Assembly (NCBI GenBank): GCA_947594335.1 | Contig: CANQEC010000110.1 | Location: 1-7,605 of the forward strand | Direction of reading: 5' to 3' | DNA from: an uncultured Lachnospiraceae bacterium | GTDB taxonomy: Bacteria > Bacillota > Clostridia > Lachnospirales > Lachnospiraceae | DNA length: 7,605 nucleotides | In this document: in pieces, positions 1 through 5,689 of the stretch | Layout of the letters: every line of letters starts with the position of its first letter | Numbering within the stretch: the first letter of the stretch is position 1 | Position numbers and translations under genes: made by a program | The notes under the pieces: model-generated | Databases searched by the model: none | What the model was told of the DNA's origin: nothing | Seen by the model: the letters and a program-made list of their open reading frames with translations, nothing else

Positions 1-362
1 CCGCCTGCCATACCGCTGCCCGCGCACAGAGCAAACGCGGTAAGAATCTGCACTGTATCCATCGGAAGAACCTGCCTGCTCATTCCCGAAAGCAGAAACA
101 ACAGCGCAAAATACAACGCCCCTGTCAGCAGACCCCACAGAAACTTTCTTTTCCCTGCCCGCCGTCCGCAGAACCAGCCTCCAAGGAAGCAGGAAAGTAC
201 ATAGCAGGCCAGAATTACGATTCCTGTCTTTTGCATGTCCGGCTGAAATTTCAGAAGTACGAAAGCCAGCGCGAATAAAATGACTGTCGTTGCGGCATAG
301 GCGGCAAGAAGCGCTTTTAAGACGGCGCCGGCCATTTTTCCTCCCTCTGTCCGTTTTTCCAT
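1..362 (-). CDS. TIGR04086-type small membrane protein (partial, runs off left edge)
   Basis: An open minus-strand frame starts at ATG 362-360 and gives 120 residues before the window ends, with no stop reached. It begins MEKRTEGGKMAGAVLKALLA. Hydrophobic segments lie at about residues 13-38, 46-62, 74-92 and 103-120, and a basic loop (CGRRAGKRK) sits between the second and third. This four-helix pattern, the short basic N-terminus and the near-complete length match the TIGR04086 membrane family of Clostridia, whose function is unknown. From memory, these genes often sit near yajC and the six-cysteine peptide genes; if so, those would lie left of the window. GGGAGG at 374-369, six bases before the ATG, supports the start. 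I found no convincing promoter for it in the divergent region. The family call is by recognition and is fairly sure; the frame itself is very likely real. Confidence 0.72.
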   Translation of the reverse strand, partial: MEKRTEGGKMAGAVLKALLAAYAATTVILFALAFVLLKFQPDMQKTGIVILACYVLSCFLGGWFCGRRAGKRKFLWGLLTGALYFALLFLLSGMSRQVLPMDTVQILTAFALCAGSGMAG

Positions 363-430
363 CAGATTCCTCCCGGTTTTCACAATATAAATCCATGCTC
401 AAATATACGCATGAAACACCTGAAATATGA

Positions 431-459
431 TTGCAATTCTTCCTGTTTTATTGTATATT
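431..459 (+). promoter_or_regulatory. Sigma-A-type promoter of the CNNM/hemolysin-family gene
   Basis: TTGCAA (431-436) and TATATT (454-459) are separated by exactly 17 bases in AT-rich DNA. Each box matches the vegetative consensus at 4-5 of 6 positions. Transcription would start near 466 and give a leader of about 73 bases before TTG 539. The -35 box lies where a longer open frame would put its first codon, which argues against that upstream start. Confidence 0.6.
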
Positions 460-522
460 CTTAATAATTCGGACATCGGTACTATTTATGCATATTCATT
501 CAAAATTATTTACAACACAAAA

Positions 523-529
523 AGAGGAG
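523..529 (+). promoter_or_regulatory. Ribosome binding site deciding the TTG start at 539
   Basis: AGAGGAG ends nine bases before TTG 539 and abuts ATG 530 with no spacer. The spacing therefore favours TTG 539 as the start. A run of seven T (534-540) fills most of the spacer. Confidence 0.6.
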
Positions 530-538
530 ATGATTTTT

Positions 539-1816
539 TTGGCTTCAGACGACGCCATACAGCTATTCATTCTGACGGTACTTGTTTTTCTTTCCGCTTT
601 TTTTTCGTCTGCTGAAACCGCAATGACCACTGTCAACCGCATCCGCCTTCAGGCACTTGCGGAGGAAGGAAGCAAACGCGCGGCCCTGGTCCTTACTATC
701 AGGGAAAATTCCTCCCGCATGCTGAGCGCTATCCTGATCGGCAACAACCTGGTCAATAACTTTGCCGCCGCGCTCGCCACCGCGCTCGCCATCAGACTTT
801 TCGGAAACGGCGCGGTCGGGATCGTAACCGGTATCCTGACCATCCTGATCCTTGTCTTCGGCGAGATCACACCCAAGACGATTGCGGCCACCGATTCCGA
901 AAAGCTTGCGCTTGCCTATGCCCCCATCATCTACGCGCTGGTCAGAATTATGACGCCGGTCATTTTTATCATCAATCAGATCTGCCGTTTTTTCCTGACC
1001 CTTCTGCATGTGGATACAAACGGGGAAAGTTCGATGACCGAGATGGAACTGCGCACCATCGTGGACGTCAGCCATAAGGAAGGCGTAATTGAAAAATCCG
1101 AACGTGAAATGATCTACAATGTAGTGGATTTCGGAGATTCCGAGGCAAAGGATATCATGGTTCCCCGCGCGGATATGGTGACAGTCAGCACCGAGACCCC
1201 CCGCCGGGAAATATACGAAATATTCCGCACGGAAAAATACACGCGGCTTCCCGTATACCAGGATGACCGCGCCAACATTGTCGGCATTCTTAATATCAAG
1301 GATTTCTTCTTTTCCGAAGATTCTGATGATTTTTGCGTGAAGGATCTCATGTATGAGCCTTATTTTACCTATGAATTCAAGAAAACCTCTGATCTGCTGA
1401 TGGAGATGCAGAAAAATTCTGTCAGCGTCTCCATTGTGCTTGACGAATATGGTTCCTCTGTCGGAATGATCTCGATCGAGGATCTGCTGGAAGAGATCGT
1501 CGGGGAAATCCGCGACGAGTTCGATGAAGATGAGGACAATCTGATCCGAAAGGTTTCCGATCTTGAGTATCTGATCGAAGGTTCCGTCAAGCTGGACGAC
1601 ATCAACAACGCGACAGGCCTGTCTCTTGCATCGGAGGACTATGATTCCATCGGCGGCCTGGCAATCGAGAAGCTGGACCATCTTCCGCGCGAAGGGGAAA
1701 GCGTTACGATCAGCGACAGCGGCATCTCCTTAAAAATCAAAAAAATGGACAAGAACCGAATTGCTCTTGTCCTTCTGAAGCTTCCGGAACCGCTGGCAGA
1801 ATCCGAAGATGAGTAA
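539..1816 (+). CDS. CNNM/CorC-HlyC family membrane protein (hemolysin family, CBS domains)
   Basis: This 425-residue protein has the full architecture of the family. An N-terminal DUF21/CNNM membrane domain covers about residues 1-160, with SSAETA at 23-28, GNNLVNN at 68-74 and FGEITPKT at 107-114. A CBS pair covers about 200-325, with MVPRADM at 207-213, RLPVY at 236-240, DEYG at 302-305 and EDLLEEIVGEI at 314-324. A CorC_HlyC C-terminal domain follows at about 340-415 (GSVKLDD, YDSIGGLAI). Family members are linked to magnesium or other divalent-cation efflux; the hemolysin name is historical. It probably acts in the cytoplasmic membrane with the CBS pair in the cytoplasm. The start is TTG 539, because ATG 530 touches the ribosome binding site and TTG 431 overlaps the promoter. 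It appears monocistronic, between its own promoter and a strong terminator. The length is normal and nothing is missing. The substrate cannot be told from sequence. Confidence 0.93.
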   Translation: MASDDAIQLFILTVLVFLSAFFSSAETAMTTVNRIRLQALAEEGSKRAALVLTIRENSSRMLSAILIGNNLVNNFAAALATALAIRLFGNGAVGIVTGILTILILVFGEITPKTIAATDSEKLALAYAPIIYALVRIMTPVIFIINQICRFFLTLLHVDTNGESSMTEMELRTIVDVSHKEGVIEKSEREMIYNVVDFGDSEAKDIMVPRADMVTVSTETPRREIYEIFRTEKYTRLPVYQDDRANIVGILNIKDFFFSEDSDDFCVKDLMYEPYFTYEFKKTSDLLMEMQKNSVSVSIVLDEYGSSVGMISIEDLLEEIVGEIRDEFDEDEDNLIRKVSDLEYLIEGSVKLDDINNATGLSLASEDYDSIGGLAIEKLDHLPREGESVTISDSGISLKIKKMDKNRIALVLLKLPEPLAESEDE

Positions 1817-1867
1817 ATAACAATCGAGCAGGAGGCAGCTTTTCTGCATACTAAGGCATAAATCCAA

Positions 1868-1895
1868 ACGGGGGACATCTTGTCCCCCGTTTTTT
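1868..1895 (+). terminator. Strong intrinsic terminator, possibly bidirectional
   Basis: A perfect 10-base-pair stem, ACGGGGGACA (1868-1877) with TGTCCCCCGT (1881-1890), encloses a three-base loop and is followed by TTTTT (1891-1895). It lies 51 bases past the stop of the CNNM gene. It is also 26 bases past the stop of the convergent sigma-like gene. On the minus strand the hairpin is followed by the weaker tract TTTGGATTT, so it may stop transcription from both sides. Confidence 0.9.
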
Positions 1896-1920
1896 GATCC
1901 TGCTTTCCGCTCCCATCCGG

Positions 1921-2721
1921 TCAGCGCCGGTCATCCAGTTTGATCGCGTCTCCCGCAATCCGCAGTATATCCCGGATTTCTTCCAGCGGCATGTCAAGAT
2001 AAGCCGAAAGCTCCTCCGCCGTAACTTTATGTTCCAGTTCTTCCTCAAGATTTTTGACCGCTTCATTCAGATGATTGACACGTCCGGCAAGCTGCTCTCC
2101 CATATGACGGATATCGCCGCTCTTTTTCACCGCGTCTTCCATCGCGCTGCTGATGCCGTTCAGCACATGCGCCTGACAGGCGGCCCGGCTTTCAAAAACA
2201 TTCGCCGGATCCAGAAAAGAATCAAGAGAAAGCAGCAGCCCGAGATTCCCCTCCTGGATCAGATCCTCGACATCAATGTCCTTTCCCAGCTCTTTTTCCT
2301 CATACTCGCGCGCCATTTCACACACCGCGGGCAGATACAGCTCCGCCAGCCGGATGCGCGCGGCATCATCGCCGCCAGCCAGCCTGCCAAACAGTTCCAG
2401 AGTCGCCTCCGGCGGAAACAGTATCCCGGACTCTTCTCCGAATGTCTCCCCTCCCCGAAGCTCCTCCAGCTCCGACAGGTAAAAAGAGAGACTTCCCGGA
2501 TTTCTGCCGGCGCGCGCCTCCTCCGCCTCTTCCTGCGTATCCGCAATCTGAATCCTCTGACCTCTCAGATATTCATAGATCATCTCAAAGTGCGCATCAT
2601 CCAGCGGAGTCCCGTCAAAAAATCCCCGGATCTCCTCCTTGGTCAGAATATTTTCACCGGCATCGGCCAGCTCCTTCAGTCCGGTCAGCCGTTCTCTGAA
2701 TATTATTCTATGATCATCCAT
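1921..2721 (-). CDS. Sigma-70-like protein lacking region 4 (degenerate RpoD-type factor)
   Basis: The 266 residues align by eye with primary sigma factors from the N-terminus to region 3. A region 1.1-like segment is at about 26-60 (LTKEEIRGFF, YEYLRGQRIQI). A region 1.2-like FYLSELEEL is at 79-87. Region 2.1-2.2 is at about 105-170, with the polymerase-contacting motif DLIQEGNLGLL at 153-163. A region 3-like helix-turn-helix is at about 225-262 (EELSAYLDMPLEEIRDILRIA). The part matching regions 2.3-2.4 is eroded: the tryptophans and -10-contact residues of the usual WWIRQA segment are replaced by AHVLNGIS. Region 4, which reads the -35 box, is absent. The start is ATG 2721, with GGAGG (2731-2727) five bases upstream; an in-frame TTG at 2736 lacks such a site. 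It may bind core polymerase without ordinary promoter recognition; that role is inference. The homology call is strong. Confidence 0.82.
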   Translation of the reverse strand: MDDHRIIFRERLTGLKELADAGENILTKEEIRGFFDGTPLDDAHFEMIYEYLRGQRIQIADTQEEAEEARAGRNPGSLSFYLSELEELRGGETFGEESGILFPPEATLELFGRLAGGDDAARIRLAELYLPAVCEMAREYEEKELGKDIDVEDLIQEGNLGLLLSLDSFLDPANVFESRAACQAHVLNGISSAMEDAVKKSGDIRHMGEQLAGRVNHLNEAVKNLEEELEHKVTAEELSAYLDMPLEEIRDILRIAGDAIKLDDRR

Positions 2722-2757
2722 CCCTGCCTCCGTCAAAATCCGCCGTTTTTCATCAAA

Positions 2758-2794
2758 CTATAGGGAACGACAAAACGATTGTCGTTTGCTATAG
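2758..2794. repeat. Imperfect inverted repeat in the protease to sigma-like gene gap
   Basis: Arms of 16 bases (2758-2773 and 2779-2794) flank a five-base loop. The outer six pairs (CTATAG with CTATAG) and the inner eight (AACGACAA with TTGTCGTT) match; two positions between them do not. No T-run follows on either strand, so it does not look like a terminator. It could be an operator, a processing hairpin or a remnant of a small mobile element. Confidence 0.55.
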
Positions 2795-2822
2795 ATCTGA
2801 TACTCCCAGGGCCGCCGGCCGA

Positions 2823-4079
2823 TCAGCTCTTGCCGCCTCCCAGCATCTCAAGCGCCTTTTTCAGCGGAGCATCCTCTGTCTTTTCGTCCTCTGCGGCCTC
2901 CTCCTCTTCCACAAGGATATCCGGCGTGATGCCGTTTCCGTCAATGTCCTGGCCGGCAGGCGTATAATATTTCTCCACCGTCATCTTAAAGCCCGAACCG
3001 TCTGACAGAAAATACGTGTTCTGGACAACTCCCTTGCCATAGGTAGGCGTACCTACGATTGTTCCGATCCCGTAATCCTGAACCGCTCCGGCGAAAATTT
3101 CCGACGAGCTGGCGCTGTTTCCATTTACCAGCACCACCAGGTTGCAGTCAAGCGAATGCTCGTCATCCGACTTGTATTCCTCTCTTTGTCCGTCCCTGCG
3201 CTCCGTATAGACGATCAGCCCTTCCGGAAGAATATAGTCAAGTATCTCGCAGACCGCATTCAGAAGGCCTCCCGGATTGTCACGCAGATCAATGATCAGA
3301 TTTTTTATTCCCTGGCCGGTGAGATCATCCGCCGCGTCACAGAACTGCCGGATCGTGGATGTGATAAATTCATTGATCCTGATATAGCCGATTCCCGGCT
3401 CTATACACTCATATTCAACGCTGACCGTCTCCACCTGACCGCATTCTATATCAAATGTAAGCTCCTGTTCCCCGCGGACCACTGTCAGCTGGAATGTATC
3501 CTTGCTGTTCCTGATCAGGGAAACCACATCTGTAAGATGCATATCTGTGAGATCCTCTCCGTTGTACCGAAGCAGAAGATCTCCTTCCTTCAGTCCGGCT
3601 TTATCGGCAGGACCTCCCTTCGTCACCGCGGTCACCTGAATCTGCCATGGATTCTCCGTCTCCTGGAGTGTAATTCCTATTCCGTGGTATTCCCCTCTGT
3701 TTGCCTCCTGCTCCGCAGTCAGTTCCTCTTCTGTATAATACCTCGCGAAATCATCCTCAAGCCCGGCAGCAACTCCTCTGAACAGATAAGAAGAAAGCTC
3801 TTCCTCATCCACGTCTCCCAGATAGGACCGTTCGATCAGGCTCTGTACCTCGCGCAGCTTGCTGATCGTCTTCTGCGAAGTAAGCACCTCGGCTCCCTTT
3901 GCCTTATCCGCCCCATACCTGTCCAAAAGAATTTTTCCCGTACTCAGAAGAAGGACAAGGACGAGCGCTGCCAGCAAACCTGTCACAAACCCGTCCCTGA
4001 AGCTGTGCGGATATCCCCCGTCTCCTTCAGAATTCATCCTCTCGATTTCGCTGTCATTCGGCAAATCAGCCATCAGCAT
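2823..4079 (-). CDS. S41 family C-terminal processing peptidase (CtpA/Prc type)
   Basis: This 418-residue protein is a membrane-anchored, PDZ-containing serine protease. A short polar N-terminus precedes one hydrophobic anchor at about 31-52 (FVTGLLAALVLVLLL). An N-terminal helical segment covers about 70-125 and a PDZ domain about 130-212 (GIGITL, GGPADKAGLKEGDLLL). The S41 catalytic core follows, with DLRDNPGGLLNAV at 264-276, NSASSSEIFAGA at 321-332 and TYGKG at 346-350. By family pattern the catalytic pair is Ser324 and Lys349, 25 residues apart as in CtpA, so it should be active. The acidic tail (about 390-403) is low complexity. It probably works outside the membrane, trimming C-termini of envelope proteins. 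AGGAG five bases before ATG 4079 supports this start; ATG 4073 is possible. It follows the CdaR-like gene by 31 bases with no terminator, so the two are probably co-transcribed. Confidence 0.94.
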   Translation of the reverse strand: MLMADLPNDSEIERMNSEGDGGYPHSFRDGFVTGLLAALVLVLLLSTGKILLDRYGADKAKGAEVLTSQKTISKLREVQSLIERSYLGDVDEEELSSYLFRGVAAGLEDDFARYYTEEELTAEQEANRGEYHGIGITLQETENPWQIQVTAVTKGGPADKAGLKEGDLLLRYNGEDLTDMHLTDVVSLIRNSKDTFQLTVVRGEQELTFDIECGQVETVSVEYECIEPGIGYIRINEFITSTIRQFCDAADDLTGQGIKNLIIDLRDNPGGLLNAVCEILDYILPEGLIVYTERRDGQREEYKSDDEHSLDCNLVVLVNGNSASSSEIFAGAVQDYGIGTIVGTPTYGKGVVQNTYFLSDGSGFKMTVEKYYTPAGQDIDGNGITPDILVEEEEAAEDEKTEDAPLKKALEMLGGGKS

Positions 4080-4110
4080 ATCCTCTCCTTACCATTCGAA
4101 TATTCGTGAA

Positions 4111-5199
4111 TCAGTATTCCTGTTCCTCCATATACTTCATATATTTTACTACCATAAGCGCAATTTTAAACGTAATTGCATCCTCAAATACACGCAGATC
4201 CAGCCCTGTCGATTTCTGCAGCTTATCCAGACGGTACACCAGCGTATTCCTGTGGATATAAAGCTGGCGCGACGTCTCCGACACATTCAGGCTGTTCTCA
4301 AAAAACTTGTTGATCGTGACCAGCGTCTCCTCATCGAAATCATCCGGAGATTTTCCGTCAAAAATTTCGCGGATAAACATCCGGCAAAGCGGCACGGGAA
4401 GCTGATAGATCAGACGTCCGATCCCCAGAGAGCTGTATGCGATCACCGAGCGTTCCGAGAAAAAGATTTTCCCGACGTTCAGGGCCATCCGCGCTTCCTT
4501 GTAGGATCTTGAGACCTCTTTTATCTCGCTGACGATCGTGCCGTACGCGATCCTGGCCTCCTGTTTTCTCTCATCTCCGAGCGTATCAAGGATCATCATC
4601 GCGATCCGGTCCATCTCGGCATAGCCCTCCTGTCCGGACAGCTCCTTCACCACGATAATGCTCTTCTCATCAACCGCGGTGATAAAATCACCCGGCTTTC
4701 CGGAAAACAGGGTCCTGACGTTTTCCAGGGAATTGCTTTCCTTGTCATGATCAATCTCAAGCAAAAATACCACACGCCGCGCATCCGCGTCAATATGAAG
4801 TTTTTTCGCGCGGTTATAGATATCAACCAGAAGCAGATTATCCAGCAGCAGATTCTTGATGAAATTATCCTTATCGAACCTCTCCTTATACGCCACCAGA
4901 AGACTCTGAAGCTGAAAAGCCGCCATCTGCCCCACCATATGTACATTATCGCTGCTGCCATTCACAAGCAGAACGTATTCCAGCTGATGGTCGTCAAATA
5001 CTTTAATAAACTGACAGCCCGAAACCACCTGGCTGTCTGCCGGCGACTCCACAAACCCCAGGACCGAATCCCTGAAATTCTCCGCCTCGGCAAAAGTTGT
5101 GGCCAGCATGATCCCCTCCGTGTCAAGTACACAAAGTTCCGTCCTGCTGATCGCCTTTATCCCTTCCAAAGTAGTTTGCAGCACCTGATTTGATATCAC
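4111..5199 (-). CDS. CdaR/PucR-type transcriptional regulator with sugar-diacid-recognition-like domain
   Basis: The 362-residue protein begins (M)ISNQVLQTTLEGIKAISRTE, as in CdaR-like regulators of Clostridia. Residues 1-130 form the putative diacid-recognition sensor. A middle GGDEF-like region spans about 140-250 (VVFLLEID, RIAYGTIVSEIKEVSRSYKEAR). A PucR-type helix-turn-helix lies at about 293-350, with LNVSETSRQLYIHRNTLVYR at 304-323. Relatives sense small organic acids and activate catabolic genes, but no such genes are next to it, so the ligand is unknown. The start is GTG 5199: GGAGG at 5211-5207 lies seven bases upstream and the conserved N-terminus begins there. A longer frame from ATG 5313 adds a basic, cysteine-containing stretch that looks like leader sequence. 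It is the first gene before the S41 protease. The family is sure; the specific function is not. Confidence 0.88.
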   Translation of the reverse strand: MISNQVLQTTLEGIKAISRTELCVLDTEGIMLATTFAEAENFRDSVLGFVESPADSQVVSGCQFIKVFDDHQLEYVLLVNGSSDNVHMVGQMAAFQLQSLLVAYKERFDKDNFIKNLLLDNLLLVDIYNRAKKLHIDADARRVVFLLEIDHDKESNSLENVRTLFSGKPGDFITAVDEKSIIVVKELSGQEGYAEMDRIAMMILDTLGDERKQEARIAYGTIVSEIKEVSRSYKEARMALNVGKIFFSERSVIAYSSLGIGRLIYQLPVPLCRMFIREIFDGKSPDDFDEETLVTINKFFENSLNVSETSRQLYIHRNTLVYRLDKLQKSTGLDLRVFEDAITFKIALMVVKYMKYMEEQEY

Positions 5200-5244
5200 G
5201 CAAATACCTCCTCCTCTATCTTTCCTCCTGAACAGAACCCCGCA

Positions 5245-5266
5245 GCCGCAGCTTTTAAGCCCCGGC
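5245..5266 (-). repeat. Inverted repeat in the leader of the CdaR-like gene
   Basis: Ten-base arms (5245-5254 and 5257-5266) pair as GCCG..GCTT with AAGC..CGGC, with two central mismatches, one of which can form G-U in the minus-strand RNA. It lies about 45 bases upstream of GTG 5199, in the predicted leader. No T-run follows. It could fold in the leader RNA, but I see no known riboswitch class. Confidence 0.35.
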
Positions 5267-5356
5267 CGCCGCCAATTTCGTACATAGTAACGATTTTTTA
5301 CAATCTCTTCCAATCCTGATTAGGAAATTTGGACAGTCAAAAACTCACATGACATC

Positions 5357-5385
5357 ATTTTAATATAATGTCCAGAAAAAATCAA
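5357..5385 (-). promoter_or_regulatory. Probable promoter of the cdaR-like/S41/sigma-like block
   Basis: On the minus strand TTGATT (5385-5380) and TAAAAT (5362-5357) are separated by 17 bases. The -10 box matches consensus at 5 of 6 positions and the -35 at 4 of 6. Transcription would start near 5350 and give a leader of about 150 bases before GTG 5199. It is the best-spaced promoter-like pair I found upstream of this gene. Confidence 0.5.
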
Positions 5386-5507
5386 TCTAAATTGTGAAAA
5401 ATACACAAAAAGCCGTTCATAATTTATTCATTTATCATTCAGAAAATTTTTATTCTGTGAACATTTTTTCTTCACTTTTTCGAAATATAATTCTATTACT
5501 ATTAAAA

Positions 5508-5536
5508 TTGACAGACAGGCAACAGCTTTGAATAAA
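5508..5536 (+). promoter_or_regulatory. Promoter-like element on the plus strand, facing away from the cdaR-like gene
   Basis: A perfect TTGACA (5508-5513) is followed after 17 bases by AATAAA (5531-5536), which matches the -10 consensus at 4 of 6 positions. A start near 5543 would place transcription just before the GC-rich dyad at 5552. No protein gene follows on this strand. The weak -10 box keeps confidence low. Confidence 0.35.
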
Positions 5537-5551
5537 CTTTTTCATAATATC

Positions 5552-5574
5552 GCCAGACCCCCTGGGGGTCTGGC
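5552..5574. repeat. Perfect 23-base dyad, GC-rich, in AT-rich surroundings
   Basis: GCCAGACCCCC (5552-5562) and GGGGGTCTGGC (5564-5574) are exact reverse complements around a single T at 5563. As RNA the central bases would form a small loop. As DNA the near-continuous symmetry also suits a dimeric protein-binding site. No T-run follows on either strand, so it is not itself a terminator. Confidence 0.75.
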
Positions 5575-5580
5575 ATCCTC

Positions 5581-5607
5581 CCTCCTCTTTATCCAGGAGG
5601 TTTTTTT
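5581..5607 (+). terminator. Small hairpin followed by seven T (intrinsic terminator, plus strand)
   Basis: A six-pair stem, CCTCCT (5581-5586) with AGGAGG (5595-5600), with an eight-base loop, runs directly into TTTTTTT (5601-5607). The stem is short but GC-rich and the T-run is clean. There is no upstream plus-strand protein gene for it to end, which is why a small RNA is proposed. The same AGGAGG could also serve as a ribosome binding site for ATG 5608. Confidence 0.5.
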
Positions 5608-5615
5608 ATGCGCAG

Positions 5616-5652
5616 GAAAGCTCCCTGAGACATTTCGCCTCAGGGAGCTTTC
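5616..5652 (-). terminator. Long hairpin after glutamine synthetase (terminator, possibly bidirectional)
   Basis: Perfect 14-base arms, GAAAGCTCCCTGAG (5616-5629) and CTCAGGGAGCTTTC (5639-5652), enclose a nine-base loop. It lies 37 bases past the glutamine synthetase stop, the right place to end that transcript. The T-tract is poor on the minus side (TTTCCTGCGC) and better on the plus side (TTTCTAATT). It may stop transcription from both directions or mainly protect the 3' end of the glutamine synthetase RNA. Confidence 0.6.
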
Positions 5653-5689
5653 TAATTAAATTAAAGGAAAATGTGAATGAGTTATGTAC

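Larger units (their letters stand above)
5543..5607 (+). ncRNA. Candidate small RNA of about 65 bases (unnamed)
   Basis: Between the promoter-like element and a T-run lies a compact pair of hairpins. The first is the GC-rich dyad at 5552-5574. The second is CCTCCT (5581-5586) with AGGAGG (5595-5600), followed directly by seven T (5601-5607), as expected of an intrinsic terminator. The linker CATCCTCCCTCC (5574-5585) is complementary to Shine-Dalgarno sequences. The combination of promoter, stem, C-rich linker and terminator resembles a small regulatory RNA gene. I recognise no known family, and the terminator stem is only six pairs. No protein-coding gene lies downstream on this strand. Confidence 0.33.
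5200..5689. other. Structured AT-rich intergenic region without a protein gene
   Basis: This region of about 490 bases separates the CdaR-like gene from the end of glutamine synthetase. I see no supported protein gene in it. The part nearest the regulator (5200-5350) would be its leader and is locally GC-rich. Positions 5320-5550 are AT-rich with promoter-like boxes on both strands. Positions 5551-5652 hold three successive inverted repeats. Each supported element is listed separately. Confidence 0.7.

Noticed and set aside
563..1681. Long minus-strand open frame (372 codons) opposite the CNNM gene
   Set aside because: It lies wholly within a gene with unmistakable family motifs, has no recognisable domain and no ribosome binding site. 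It arises from the codon bias of the real gene.
1821..1856. AGGAGG after the CNNM stop as the ribosome binding site of a small gene
   Set aside because: No ATG, GTG or TTG lies at a usable distance, and the terminator follows.
2722..2736. TTG 2736 as start of the sigma-like gene, and TTGACG there as a -35 box
   Set aside because: ATG 2721 has GGAGG five bases upstream. As a promoter, TTGACG would need a 20-base spacer to reach TAGAAT.
1894..2763. Plus-strand open frame (289 codons) opposite the sigma-like gene
   Set aside because: It begins inside the terminator's T-run, its translation is basic and low in recognisable motifs, and the opposite strand has clear sigma homology.
3156..4109. 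Plus-strand open frame (317 codons) opposite the S41 protease
   Set aside because: The opposite strand carries a complete PDZ and S41 catalytic pattern; this frame shows no domain.
5200..5313. 38-residue N-terminal extension of the CdaR-like protein from ATG 5313
   Set aside because: GTG 5199 has an ideal GGAGG site seven bases upstream and begins the conserved N-terminus; the extension translates the ribosome binding site itself.
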